Assembly (NCBI RefSeq): GCF_013839515.1
Contig: NZ_JACDNQ010000005.1
Location: 85,660 to 149,659 of the forward strand
Origin: Natronomonas salinimetallica
Lineage (GTDB): Archaea; Halobacteriota; Halobacteria; Halobacteriales; Haloarculaceae
DNA: 64,000 nucleotides
Reading direction: 5' to 3'
In this document: positions 44,015 through 52,592 of the stretch, piece by piece
How positions within the stretch are numbered: the first letter of the stretch is position 1
Layout: each line of letters begins with the position of its first letter
Notes under the pieces: model-generated
What the model was told of the DNA's origin: nothing
Database searches by the model: none
What the model saw: only the letters and a program-made list of their open reading frames with translations
Program-made: the position numbers and the translations under genes

Positions 44015-44392
44015 ATGTACGAACACGAGATGACGGACGACGGACCCGAATCGCACGAGTGTACGACGACCGGATCGTTTCTCGATCACGGTATCGAGGA
44101 CGGCTCCGATCTCATCACCAGTACGTACTACCGGCTACAGAGCGACGACCGGAGCGGATTCTCCCCGGACGAGGCGTTCTACGACCGACTCGAATCGGCG
44201 TTTATCTGGGCGTATCTCGGCTCCGTCGACGAGCGGGGGATCCCACCCCACGTTGAGTACGCCATCGACGACGCACGCTCGCTCACCAAAGAGGCGTTCG
44301 AGGAGCGACCGGACGCGGATCTGCGAACCGACGTCATCCCCGCGTTCTATCGACGCGTCGCTGGATTTCACTGTCGCTACCGAGAGCGATAG
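44015..44392 (+). CDS. Hypothetical acidic protein
   Basis: A 125-residue acidic protein starting MYEHEMTDDGPESHECTTTG. The middle (STYYRLQSDDRSGFSPDEAF, ESAFIWAYLGSVDERGIP) looks alpha-helical and the end is basic (FYRRVAGFHCRYRER). No domain is recognised. It is flanked by MITE family B copies 1 and 2 in inverted orientation. ATG at 44015 is the most domain-like start; codons from 43937 upstream look less protein-like. Confidence 0.6.
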   Translation: MYEHEMTDDGPESHECTTTGSFLDHGIEDGSDLITSTYYRLQSDDRSGFSPDEAFYDRLESAFIWAYLGSVDERGIPPHVEYAIDDARSLTKEAFEERPDADLRTDVIPAFYRRVAGFHCRYRER

Positions 44393-44416
44393 CGGGACTG
44401 CCGGCTGACGGTATCA

Positions 44417-44496
44417 TACGGATCGGCGTCCCGATGTGCCGGTCACCGCCGGCACGGTGCCGGCGGCGACCGCGCCCGGACGACGACAGTCCGTAC
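44417..44496. repeat. Small palindromic element (family C)
   Basis: 80 bp from TACGGATCGGCGTCCCGATG to GACGACGACAGTCCGTAC, flanked by TCA on both sides (44414-44416 and 44497-44499). The inner inverted repeat is GGTCACCGCCGGCACGG with mirrored GGCGGCGACC. The right TCA is shared with the left edge of MITE B copy 2, so one element sits on the target copy of the other. Confidence 0.75.
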
Positions 44497-44499
44497 TCA

Positions 44500-44607
44500 T
44501 ACTGACGGACAAAAGAATGTACACACGACGCACGAGGATCACGCCGTTCGACGGAGCGAACGGCGGATCACTCGTGAGTCGGTTTCATTTGATTTCGTCC
44601 ACCAGTA
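44500..44607 (-). mobile_element. MITE, family B, copy 2
   Basis: 108 bp in inverted orientation to copy 1, from TACTGACGGACAAAAG to GATTTCGTCCACCAGTA. Flanked by TCA on both sides (44497-44499 and 44608-44610). The right TCA, read on the minus strand, is the TGA stop of the ribosomal protein S8e gene. One base differs from copies 1 and 4. Confidence 0.92.
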
Positions 44608-44979
44608 TCAGTTCTCGAGGAGAACGGCGTTGACCTGTCCGTCCTGTCCGGGCCGGGAGGTGACGCGCGCTCGGCCGGCGTCGGTCTCGATGACCGCGCC
44701 CTTCGTGACGATGTTTCGGCGGACGTAGTTCGGGTTCGAGGCGTTCTCGACGACGTCCTCGATCGACGCTCGCTCGACGCCGTCGTCCGTGGCGACGCTC
44801 GCGACGTCCGTTTCGACGGCGCGGACCTTCTCGTTGCCGCCGCGCGTCTCGACGACTTGTAGCTCCTGTTCGCCGAGTTGCGTCTCCGTGGGAGCTGACC
44901 CGAGTTCGTGTTTGCGCTTCTTTCGGACGGTTCGCCGACGGCCGCCGGTTCGCTTCTTCGTGGACCGAGCGTGGTTCAT
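44608..44979 (-). CDS. rps8e: 30S ribosomal protein S8e
   Basis: A 123-residue archaeal S8e. It begins MNHARSTKKRTGGRRRTVRK, has KHELGSAPTETQLGEQELQV and the family hallmark NPNYVRRNIVTKGAVIET followed by ARVTSRPGQDGQVNAVLLEN. The ATG at 44979 is the normal start. It is part of the small ribosomal subunit. The TGA stop at 44608-44610 lies exactly at the edge of MITE B copy 2, so the mRNA continues into the element. Confidence 0.97.
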   Translation of the reverse strand: MNHARSTKKRTGGRRRTVRKKRKHELGSAPTETQLGEQELQVVETRGGNEKVRAVETDVASVATDDGVERASIEDVVENASNPNYVRRNIVTKGAVIETDAGRARVTSRPGQDGQVNAVLLEN

Positions 44980-45090
44980 ACCAATGAGGTGTCCGGGCGC
45001 GTACTTGAATGGCTCGGGTTGGAGCCGTCCTCGGGGCGACCGACCGCCGCCACCGACGGCTCCCACAGCCACGGACGGTCGCCGGCGGCG

Positions 45091-45918
45091 TCACGGCAGC
45101 CGATCGTCGACGACGGCCCGTGCGACCGCCACGGCGTTTTCGAGCCCGGTCTCGAACCCCGCCTCGAACCCGGCCGAAAAGAACGACTCCTCGGCGGATT
45201 CGCCCTCCGGTTGGCGGTCGTGATTCGAGATGCCGCGGACGCTGAGATACCGATCGGCGTGTCCGAACCGTTCGAGCGCGCGTGCCGTCCCGGCGTCCTC
45301 CATTTCGGTGGCACGGTAGGGGCGACAGCCGTACTCGTCGACGAGCCACGACGCCTCCGCCGCGAGCCGGCGGCCGTGCCAGAGTTCGTCGCCACAGAGG
45401 TTCGTCCCGGTGACGACGCCCGGACCCTCGCCGCCCCCGTCGTCACGGAGCGTGACCCCCTCGGCCAGTGATTCGGCCCGCGAGACGAGCCCGGCGTCGA
45501 GGTCGAACACGCCCTGCGCGTCAGTATAGGGGTTGTGGGCGACCGATCCCGACCCGTCCGTGCTCGGGTCGAATCGGCATTTGTCGTCCCAGTCGACGAC
45601 GTGATTGGCGAGGACGACCGACCCAATCGGGAGTTCGGGGGGGCCGCCGGCGACGCCGACAGAGCATACGAGCGCCGACCCGACGTCGACGTCGTCGCTC
45701 GCACAGAGCGCGGCGGTCGTCGTCGCGGCGGCGGTCTTTCCGATTCCGGTCGGGACGAGCCCGAGGCCGCGGTCGGTGTGTCGCAGCGGGGCCGAAAGTC
45801 CCGGAACGTCGATCGCGTGCTCGAATTCGTAGGCCCGTGTCCAGGGTTCGGCCTCGCTCGGAACGCCCTCGATATCGTCGAACGCCGGCAACACGAGGAC
45901 GCGAAGGGTGACTGACAT
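45091..45918 (-). CDS. Purine nucleoside permease (NUP) family protein
   Basis: A 275-residue protein matching the NUP family, which includes fungal purine nucleoside permease and resembles nucleoside phosphorylases in fold. Signatures are EAEPWTRAYEFEHAIDVPG near residue 23, VPTGIGKTAAATTTAALC, SVGVAGGPPELPIGSVVLAN and RATEMEDAGTARALERFGH. No membrane spans are visible, so a soluble purine-phosphorylase-like or binding role is more likely than a permease. It lies upstream of rps8e on the minus strand with about 110 bases between them. Confidence 0.8.
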   Translation of the reverse strand: MSVTLRVLVLPAFDDIEGVPSEAEPWTRAYEFEHAIDVPGLSAPLRHTDRGLGLVPTGIGKTAAATTTAALCASDDVDVGSALVCSVGVAGGPPELPIGSVVLANHVVDWDDKCRFDPSTDGSGSVAHNPYTDAQGVFDLDAGLVSRAESLAEGVTLRDDGGGEGPGVVTGTNLCGDELWHGRRLAAEASWLVDEYGCRPYRATEMEDAGTARALERFGHADRYLSVRGISNHDRQPEGESAEESFFSAGFEAGFETGLENAVAVARAVVDDRLP

Positions 45919-46026
45919 GCCTCGCCATCAGCCGAGCGAAACAAAAGGGCCACGGGTCGACGTATCCGAAGGCGTCGGGAGGCGACGTGTCCGGCGGTCG
46001 TCGTCTCGGTCCGGTCGTTCCGCTCA

Positions 46027-46134
46027 TACTGACGGACAAAAGAATGTACACACGACGCACGAGGATCACGCCGTTCGACGGAGCGAACGGCGGATCACTC
46101 GTGAGTCGGTTTCATTCGATTTCGTCCACCAGTA
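46027..46134 (-). mobile_element. MITE, family B, copy 3
   Basis: 108 bp in the orientation of copy 2, from TACTGACGGACAAAAG to GATTTCGTCCACCAGTA, with one extra base change (C instead of T near the right end, 46116). Flanked by TCA on both sides (46024-46026 and 46135-46137). The right TCA is the TGA stop of the minus-strand gene at 46135. Confidence 0.92.
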
Positions 46135-46866
46135 TCAGCAACGCTCGCGGTGTCGACGGAGCGCCTCCTCCATCGACAACTCACCGAGGGCGACCCGTCG
46201 GGCGAGTCCCTCGTCGATCGTACGCTGGCCGTCACCGCGTTCGCGGGAGCGCTTTTGTATCATCCGGATCTCTCCGGGGGTCGGCGTGACGTCCCTCGAT
46301 TCGATCTCCTCGCCGCCGATACGTGCGATGTTGACCGCCGCGAGTACGTCGCCCATCCCTCGGACGCCCACCCCCTGATACGGCGTCGTCCCCGTCTCGT
46401 CGACGAGTTCGATCGGAACGTCCTCGATTTCGATCGCATCGACGAGACGGGAACCGCGGAGTCGCGCGCCGTCGCCGATCCGGATCAGCGGGTCGGTCGC
46501 GCCCTCGAGTTCGCGTTCGACGATCGTCGGGGCGTCGGCGATCGGGACCTGAAACGCCGCGACGACAGTCTCGCCGGACAGGACTGCGATCCCAGGGCGG
46601 TCGCCGGGGTCGATCCCCACGGTCGTTCGCCCGTCGGCACCGCGGAGCGTGGCCAACGCTTCTTCGACCGCCCGCCGGGGACGGGCCGGGTCCGCCCGAA
46701 CCGTCGGGATCGGCGGGTGTTCGTCCTCGGGGCCGACGACGGCGACCGTCGCCCCCTCCGGGAGGTCCGCCCCGGGTTCGACCGTCCGAAACCGGACGTT
46801 TCGGTCGCGTAACTCGCCGACTACGTCGTGATACACCTCGAAATCCGACGTCGCAACGACGATCAC
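46135..46866 (-). CDS. Conserved archaeal protein, RNase H/RuvC-like motif
   Basis: A 243-residue protein. Residues about 1-50 form a small alpha/beta start (MIVVATSDFEVYHDVVGEL). A later stretch TTVGIDPGDRPGIAVLSGE near residue 83 looks like the first strand of an RNase H/RuvC-like fold with a catalytic-type Asp; TTPYQGVGVRGMGDVLAAVN and VTPTPGEIRMIQKRSRER follow. Functions of such proteins range from nucleases to ATPases; none can be assigned. The last codon and TGA stop touch MITE B copy 3. Divergent from trm56. Confidence 0.7.
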   Translation of the reverse strand: MIVVATSDFEVYHDVVGELRDRNVRFRTVEPGADLPEGATVAVVGPEDEHPPIPTVRADPARPRRAVEEALATLRGADGRTTVGIDPGDRPGIAVLSGETVVAAFQVPIADAPTIVERELEGATDPLIRIGDGARLRGSRLVDAIEIEDVPIELVDETGTTPYQGVGVRGMGDVLAAVNIARIGGEEIESRDVTPTPGEIRMIQKRSRERGDGQRTIDEGLARRVALGELSMEEALRRHRERC

Positions 46867-47098
46867 TGATTCGACAGTACGGTGTTGGGTGATTTATATC
46901 AACCGCCGTCGTCACGCGGGGAGTGCGTTCACTCGGACGCACATTCGTACGTGACAAAACCACGGAACGGCGTGCAAAGGCGGAATGACGGACGCTTGTC
47001 CCCCGCGTATCGCGCTGTCCGAGTTCGCGGACGGCGCTCCTCGCCGATGAGCGTCCTGCACCGCAGAAGCTAACACGCCCGCGGGAAACGGAAATCGT

Positions 47099-47662
47099 AT
47101 GCACACAGATCGCGAGGTCGTCGTCCTCCGACTCGGCCACCGGCCGGGGCGGGACAACCGGATGACGACGCACGTGGGCCTGACCGCCCGGGCGCTCGGC
47201 GCCGACAGGGTCACGATCGCCGGTGCCGCCTCGGGATCGAAAGAGACGATCGCCGACATCACAGATCGGTTCGGCGGCCCCTTCGACGTCGAGTTGACGG
47301 AGGAACCTCGGGCGGTCATCCGGGCGTGGGACGGCATCGTCGTCCACCTGACGATGTACGGGCTCCCGATCCAGGCGGTCGAATCCGAGATCCGAACCGA
47401 GCACGAGGACGGACCGGTTCTGGTGGTCGTCGGTGCCGAAAAAGTCCCCTTCGACGTCTACGAGCGGGCCGACTACAACGTCGGCGTGACGAACCAGCCG
47501 CACTCGGAGGTCGCCGGCCTGGCGGTCTTTCTCGACCGGCTCTTCGAGGGCCGGGAGCTAGATCGCGAGTGGCGGGACGGGACACATCGGGTGATCCCGA
47601 AGGCGACCGGAAAAAAGGTCGAACCGACCGGCGCGAAGACGGGAGCGACCGACGGCGAGTGA
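47099..47662 (+). CDS. trm56: tRNA (cytidine-2'-O)-methyltransferase Trm56 (SPOUT)
   Basis: A 187-residue archaeal Trm56, which methylates the 2'-O of C56 in tRNA using SAM. Typical parts are VVVLRLGHRPGRDNRMTTHV, GLTARALGADRVTIAGAASG, LVVVGAEKVPFDVYERADYN and GVTNQPHSEVAGLAVFLDRL with the knot. It matches the usual length. The TGA stop (47660-47662) is the left target copy of MITE B copy 4. Upstream are 232 bases with a TATA-like ATTTATATC that also serves the divergent gene. Confidence 0.93.
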   Translation: MHTDREVVVLRLGHRPGRDNRMTTHVGLTARALGADRVTIAGAASGSKETIADITDRFGGPFDVELTEEPRAVIRAWDGIVVHLTMYGLPIQAVESEIRTEHEDGPVLVVVGAEKVPFDVYERADYNVGVTNQPHSEVAGLAVFLDRLFEGRELDREWRDGTHRVIPKATGKKVEPTGAKTGATDGE

Positions 47663-47770
47663 TACTGGTGGACGAAATCAAATGAAACCGACTCACGAGT
47701 GATCCGCCGTTCGCTCCGTCGAACGGCGTGATCCTCGTGCGTCGTGTGTACATTCTTTTGTTCGTCAGTA
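47663..47770 (+). mobile_element. MITE, family B, copy 4
   Basis: 108 bp, base for base the same as copy 1. Flanked by TGA on both sides (47660-47662 and 47771-47773); the left TGA is the stop of trm56. The gene's coding strand therefore runs straight into TACTGGTGGACGAAATC, as in copies 2 and 3 relative to their genes. Confidence 0.93.
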
Positions 47771-47913
47771 TGAGATCGGTTCCCGGATCAGCGCCTGTGA
47801 GCGGTCATATAGTAGAGATCGTACGACGTGTTCGCCCCCGAACCGGGGGAACCGTTATCGAACAGTGAGAACGTTCCACAGGATATAGGATGCCCTTGGA
47901 CGCGTAGCTTTAC

Positions 47914-48420
47914 ATGACCATATTCGTCCCGTTCGACGGATCGGAGCTCGCTGAAGCGGCACTCGTCCGTGCGACGGAGTTCGCCAACGCGCTCGACGAG
48001 ACGGTGTTGGCCGTGAGTGTCATCCCGGAGAACGGCGTGGAGTATGCGAAAGAACGGGGATGGATCGAACAGGACGAGGCGTTCGACCTGGAGTCTATCG
48101 TCTCCGAGTTACACACGCAGGTGACGGATCTAGCCCCGAGCGCTGACTTTCACCACGAAGTCGTAGACCGGTTCGTCTCACAGGGGATGGTCGGACGACG
48201 CCTTCGGCGGCTGGCCCGCGAGGAGGACGCGTCGATGGTCGTTATCGGAAGCGAGAACGCGGGACGGATCACCACCCCACTCAGCGTCGGACGTGCCGTT
48301 GCCACCGACGACGCGTACGACGTCGTCATCGTCCGGGACCGGAGTCCGGCAAAGATCGAAAAACTTCGGGAGTCGTCCCCGCACAGGCGATCACGGTCGG
48401 ACTTTTATCTGTCGAACTGA
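47914..48420 (+). CDS. UspA-like protein
   Basis: A 168-residue Usp-fold protein starting MTIFVPFDGSELAEAALVRA. The end VVIGSENAGRITTPLSVGRA keeps the position of the nucleotide loop but not the G-2X-G-9X-G(S/T) spacing, so it may bind no ATP. The last 25 residues are basic (SPHRRSRSDFYLSN), outside the fold. It follows MITE B copy 4 after a 140-base promoter region. A third Usp gene in the window. Confidence 0.8.
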   Translation: MTIFVPFDGSELAEAALVRATEFANALDETVLAVSVIPENGVEYAKERGWIEQDEAFDLESIVSELHTQVTDLAPSADFHHEVVDRFVSQGMVGRRLRRLAREEDASMVVIGSENAGRITTPLSVGRAVATDDAYDVVIVRDRSPAKIEKLRESSPHRRSRSDFYLSN

Positions 48421-48460
48421 CGTGCCGAGAACGGCATGCGCGGTCGTGGGAGGCCGTCGA

Positions 48461-48507
48461 CGCGTATCCATCCGATCGACGGCGACGACAGTCCGTGTGG
48501 ATACGCG
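48461..48507. terminator. Perfect inverted repeat between convergent gene ends
   Basis: CGCGTATCCA at 48461-48470 is the reverse complement of TGGATACGCG at 48498-48507, 27 bases apart, between the ends of the Usp gene and a minus-strand membrane ORF. The spacer contains GACGACAGTCCGTG, which resembles an end of family C elements. It could be a bidirectional terminator. Confidence 0.5.
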
Positions 48508-48526
48508 GGGCAGCGGTCGTCGAGCG

Positions 48527-48766
48527 TCACGGATCGCTACCGGGGTCGAACGAACTATGTTCCAAATAGAGAAACTCGAACAAAAAGAGCGTGAGGAAGA
48601 TCCCGATGATCCAGAGCAAGGTCCCGACGTCGGTACGATAGATGTGATAGAGGACGACCGGAATCGCCACCGTCGTCCCGACGAACCCGAGTGCCGGAGC
48701 GAGGCGGTTTGCCCCCGTTTCGTCCGCGAGCCGGAGGTTTATGGATGCGATCTTCTCAGTCTCTGA
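48527..48766 (-). CDS. Membrane ORF following lhr, no canonical start codon
   Basis: Directly after the lhr TGA the same frame stays open for 79 codons and encodes a plausible protein: INLRLADETGANRLAPALGF then two hydrophobic segments, VGTTVAIPVVLYHIY and VGTLLWIIGIFLTLFLFEFL, and an acidic tail ending SDP. Codon use is haloarchaeal. There is no ATG, GTG or TTG before the first hydrophobic segment; the first is GTG inside it. Either a start codon was lost, initiation is noncanonical, or the TGA is read through. I cannot tell which. Confidence 0.5.
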   Translation of the reverse strand, partial: SETEKIASINLRLADETGANRLAPALGFVGTTVAIPVVLYHIYRTDVGTLLWIIGIFLTLFLFEFLYLEHSSFDPGSDP

Positions 48767-51613
48767 TCAATCCCAGAACGACTTCGTCCGGGCGTACTGG
48801 CGCTCGCGTTCGATGATATCGCGGTAGAAATCCGTCTCGTCCTCGCGGTGGTTGTTGATGATCAACGCGGCGTTTCGGGGGCCGACACCCCGTGCGGCGA
48901 GTGCGATCACTGCCTTCTTGCCGTGGCTCTGGACGAGGCTCGCGGCCCGGTAGGCGCGTTCGGTCTGTTTTCGCTGCGCGTCGTCCTTCGTGTCGGCCCG
49001 AACCGATTCGAGCACCTCGTCGGCCCAGGGGTTCAACGCCGCGATCCGGGTCGACCCACACGCCGGGCACTCGGGCCGTTCTGTGACCCGTTCGACCGTC
49101 TGCCGTCGGTCCCACTCCTCACAGTGTAGACACGCGAGCAGTACCCGGTCTTCCATGATCCGCTCTTTGACCGTCTGGACGACGGAGGCGTCCGCGTTCT
49201 CCGGAGCGAGCAGCTCCCGCCCCGAGGAGCGTCCGGCCCGCCCGAGCGCCGTCCGCTCGCCCACCGTCTCGAGGGAGAGATCGCCCGTCTGTAGCCGCCG
49301 GAGCACCTCGCTTGCCCCCGTCACGTCGAGTTGCTCGTGGAGGACGACCCGGACGGCCTCGTCGTAGATCGGCGTGTCCTCGAGCGCTTTGAGCAATCGG
49401 TCTTTTCCGAACCGGTTCTGGCTGGATCCCTTTCCCTTCCAGCGTTTCAACGCGCCGAACTTCGCTGCGACCTGTGCGAGGGTGTATTTTAGCGTATCGG
49501 CGTTCTTGAGACTCAACTCGACGAGCGTCGCGACGTGGTCGGGGTCGGTCGTCTCGACGATCTCGACGACGTCACCGATCGTCACCCCCGCCGGCACTTC
49601 GAGTTCGATCCGGTAGGGGTCGACCTCCATCGCCACGGAGGAGCCGGTCCGCTGGCCGACGAGCGCCGACAGCAGCCGACCCAGCGTCTCGTTTACCGTG
49701 TGGCCGAAGGCGGCGTTGAGGACGATCTCGCGGCCGAACCCTTCGAGGACGATCCGGTCGTCGGAAGGGACCGGCCCCTCGTGACGCTCGACCGGCTTCA
49801 ACGCCTCGCTCGCTGTGTGTTCGTCGGTGGGGAACCGTTCGGCGAACGCCCGCGCGACGTGGGATCGCCCCATGCCGCCCTCGAAGCGCTCCCGCGCCTC
49901 CGCGCGGGTCCGTCCGACGTGTTGGGCGACGTCGCAGGGGACGGGGATCTCCTGGCCGACCCACGAGGGCACCTCCCCGGTTGGATCGCCGACCGGCGAG
50001 ACGAGGACTTCCTCGGCCTCGTCGTCGATCTCGGTGATTCGCCACATCTCCCCGCCCTGAACGAACGTCTCGCCGGGGGCCGCAAAGGTGACGACGAACC
50101 GCTCGGCGAGCGTCCCGACGGGATCGCCGGAGGCCATGTCCTTGACGGTGTAGTTGGCCTCGTCGGGAATCATAGAGAGGTTGGCGTAGAAGTACTGCCA
50201 GGTCCCGCCGGATTTCTCGAGGCGGTCTTCGTCCTCCTCGAGCCACAGGAGCCGGTTGCTCGAAAGCTCCCGAACGACCGATTTGAAGTCCTCCTCTGGG
50301 AGGTTACGGAAGGGGTACGCTCGCGTGACGACGTCGTAGGCGCGGGCCGCCGGCAGTTCTTCGAATCCCATGAGCAAGCCGGGGATCTGGTTTGCGACCG
50401 TATCGAGGCTGGCGTGGTGGATCCCCGCCGACTCGACGGCACCGCGTTCGGCGCGGCCGACGATCGCGAGCGCCTCGAAGGCGTCGTCGGAGCCGGTCGC
50501 GATGATCGTTCCGGAGGAGGTCTCCTCGCGACGATGGCCCGCCCGCCCGACGCGCTGGAGGAGCCGCCGGACCTCCCGCGGGCTCGAGTACTGAATGACG
50601 TGGTCGATCCGGCCCACGTCGATGCCGAGTTCCATAGAGGAGGTACACAACAGCGCGTCGATGTCGCCGGTTTTGAACCGGTCTTCGACCTCGATCCGGG
50701 CCGACTTCGAGAGCGACCCGTGGTGGATCCCGAGGTCGGTCCCGTAGGATTTCAGCCGCGATCCGAGCCCCTCGGCGGTCTGGCGAGTGTTGACGAAGAC
50801 GAGCGTCGACTCGTGAGCCGCGACGAGGCCGTCGATGACGCGTACGTGGCTCGCGATCTCGGCGTCGGTCAGCAACTCGCCGGCCGCGGTTCGGTCGGCC
50901 GGGGTGATCTCGGGGGTCCGGACCGCGACGTCGACGTTCGACCCCGCCTCGACCTCGGCGATTCGACAGCCGCGATCGCCGGTCAGAAACCGACCGACCT
51001 CCTCGGGGTCGCCGACGGTCGCCGAGAGGCCGATCCGCTGGAACGGCCCGGCGTGCTCGCGGAGGTGTTCGAGCCCGATCGTCAGCTGGGCCCCGCGTTT
51101 CGAGGCGGCGAGTTCGTGGATCTCGTCGATGACCACGTGTTCGACGTCCTCGATCGCTCGCCGGAGTTTCTTTCCCGTGAACATCGCTTGCAGCGTCTCC
51201 GGCGTCGTCACGAGGACGTCAGGCGGGTCATCGGCCTGTTTGCCGCGCTCGTAGTCGGTCGTATCGCCGTGCCGAACCGCGATCTCGATGCCGAGGGTTT
51301 CGCCCCACCAATCGAGTCGCTGGCGCATATCGCGGTTCAGCGCCCGAAGCGGCGTGATGTAGAGCGCCTGGATCCCGTGTCGCGGGTCGCGCCCACAGAC
51401 GGCAGAGAGGACGGGCAACATCGCCGTCTCGGTCTTGCCCGACCCGGTCGGGGCGATGACGAGGCCGTGGTCGCCGCCGGAGAGCGCCGGGATCGCCTTC
51501 CGCTGTGGCGCCGTTGGCGTGGTGAACCCACGCTCGGACAGCGCCGCCCGAACGTCGGCATGGAGGGTGGCGAACGCATCCATTCCGGTTCCGTTCGGAG
51601 GGCGGTTACTCAT
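48767..51613 (-). CDS. lhr: Lhr-type DEAD/DEAH-box helicase
   Basis: A 948-residue SF2 helicase. Walker A APTGSGKTETAMLPVL is near residue 57, motif II VVIDEIHELAASKRG near 165, motif III LSATVGDPEEVG, the second RecA domain ends with LQRVGRAGHRREE, and the Lhr-type winged-helix and beta-domains follow. Near the C-terminus are zinc-ligand pairs, CLHCEEW and PECPACGSTRI. Archaeal Lhr enzymes act on DNA forks and RNA-DNA hybrids. ATG at 51613; the ATG at 51583 is an alternative. Divergent from the eIF2B-like gene. Confidence 0.93.
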   Translation of the reverse strand: MSNRPPNGTGMDAFATLHADVRAALSERGFTTPTAPQRKAIPALSGGDHGLVIAPTGSGKTETAMLPVLSAVCGRDPRHGIQALYITPLRALNRDMRQRLDWWGETLGIEIAVRHGDTTDYERGKQADDPPDVLVTTPETLQAMFTGKKLRRAIEDVEHVVIDEIHELAASKRGAQLTIGLEHLREHAGPFQRIGLSATVGDPEEVGRFLTGDRGCRIAEVEAGSNVDVAVRTPEITPADRTAAGELLTDAEIASHVRVIDGLVAAHESTLVFVNTRQTAEGLGSRLKSYGTDLGIHHGSLSKSARIEVEDRFKTGDIDALLCTSSMELGIDVGRIDHVIQYSSPREVRRLLQRVGRAGHRREETSSGTIIATGSDDAFEALAIVGRAERGAVESAGIHHASLDTVANQIPGLLMGFEELPAARAYDVVTRAYPFRNLPEEDFKSVVRELSSNRLLWLEEDEDRLEKSGGTWQYFYANLSMIPDEANYTVKDMASGDPVGTLAERFVVTFAAPGETFVQGGEMWRITEIDDEAEEVLVSPVGDPTGEVPSWVGQEIPVPCDVAQHVGRTRAEARERFEGGMGRSHVARAFAERFPTDEHTASEALKPVERHEGPVPSDDRIVLEGFGREIVLNAAFGHTVNETLGRLLSALVGQRTGSSVAMEVDPYRIELEVPAGVTIGDVVEIVETTDPDHVATLVELSLKNADTLKYTLAQVAAKFGALKRWKGKGSSQNRFGKDRLLKALEDTPIYDEAVRVVLHEQLDVTGASEVLRRLQTGDLSLETVGERTALGRAGRSSGRELLAPENADASVVQTVKERIMEDRVLLACLHCEEWDRRQTVERVTERPECPACGSTRIAALNPWADEVLESVRADTKDDAQRKQTERAYRAASLVQSHGKKAVIALAARGVGPRNAALIINNHREDETDFYRDIIERERQYARTKSFWD

Positions 51614-51704
51614 CGAACGTGTTTGTGCTGCCAGCGGAATAAACGACCCGTTCGGCGAGGAGGGCTTCCGGAACAGTCGACGGCGGGCGAATCCCCGAAG
51701 GCCT

Positions 51705-52586
51705 ATGACTTCGCCGGACGACCCCACGGGCATGATAGACGAAACAGTCGAGGAGATCCGTGAGATGCAGACGCACTCGTCGTCGGTCGTCGCCATCAAA
51801 GCGGCCAAAGCGTTGCGGGAACTCCTCGACCGGGAGTTCGCGACCGTCGAGGAGTACGTCCGGTCGCTCGAACGCAACGCCAGCGCCCTCCAGCGCGCCC
51901 AGCCCTCCCACGCCTCGCTGTACAACACCCAACACGAGATCGTCACCCGGGTCGAGGGCGGTGAGTACGACACGGTCGAGGCGGCCAAAGCCGAGACGGA
52001 GGCGGCCATCGACGACGTGGTCGGGTCAGTCGAGAACGCCAAACACGAGGCCGCGGCGAACGCCGTCGACCTCCTGCCCGACGGCGCGACGGTGTTGACT
52101 CACGACTACTCCTCGACGGTCGTCGAGGCGATCGAACTCGCCGCCCGCGAGGGCCACCACATCGACGTCTACGTCACCGAGGCCCGGCCGCGGTTTCTGG
52201 GCCGACGGACCGCCCGAACGCTCGGGGCGATCGACCGCGTCGACGTGACTCTCATCGTCGACAGCGCGGCGGGGCACTACCTCGACGGCTGTGATCGGGT
52301 CGTCATCGGGATGTCATCGATCGTCGAGGACACGCTGTACAACCGCGTGGGAACGTTCCCGATCGCCGTCACGGCGGCCGACCTCGCGGTTCCCGTCTCC
52401 GTCGTCGGCGCGAGCGAGAAACTCATCGAGGACGGGTTCGTCTTCGAAAACGAGTTCCGATCGCCGGCCGAAGTGATGCGCGAACCCGCCGAGGGCTTTT
52501 CGGTCGCGAACCCGGCCTACGACGCCACGCCGACGCACCTGCTCGACGGCGTCGTCACGGAGGCCGGCGTGAAAAAGCTCGAATGA
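51705..52586 (+). CDS. eIF2B alpha-type protein, likely ribose-1,5-bisphosphate isomerase
   Basis: A 293-residue protein of the eIF2B/MTR1P isomerase family. It shows GATVLTHDYSSTVVEAIELA near residue 127, VYVTEARPRFLGRRTARTLG, VDSAAGHYLDGCDRVVIGM near 187 and GTFPIAVTAADLAVPVSVVG. In archaea such proteins act as ribose-1,5-bisphosphate isomerase in the AMP-Rubisco pathway, or as an initiation-factor relative; the choice needs active-site comparison. ATG at 51705 (MTSPDDPTGMIDE) is used; an ATG eight codons on is possible. Confidence 0.85.
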   Translation: MTSPDDPTGMIDETVEEIREMQTHSSSVVAIKAAKALRELLDREFATVEEYVRSLERNASALQRAQPSHASLYNTQHEIVTRVEGGEYDTVEAAKAETEAAIDDVVGSVENAKHEAAANAVDLLPDGATVLTHDYSSTVVEAIELAAREGHHIDVYVTEARPRFLGRRTARTLGAIDRVDVTLIVDSAAGHYLDGCDRVVIGMSSIVEDTLYNRVGTFPIAVTAADLAVPVSVVGASEKLIEDGFVFENEFRSPAEVMREPAEGFSVANPAYDATPTHLLDGVVTEAGVKKLE

Positions 52587-52592
52587 GCCGGG

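Noticed and set aside
49535..51763. A 742-residue plus-strand ORF opposite lhr
   Set aside because: Antisense frame of the helicase; no recognisable domain and no promoter.
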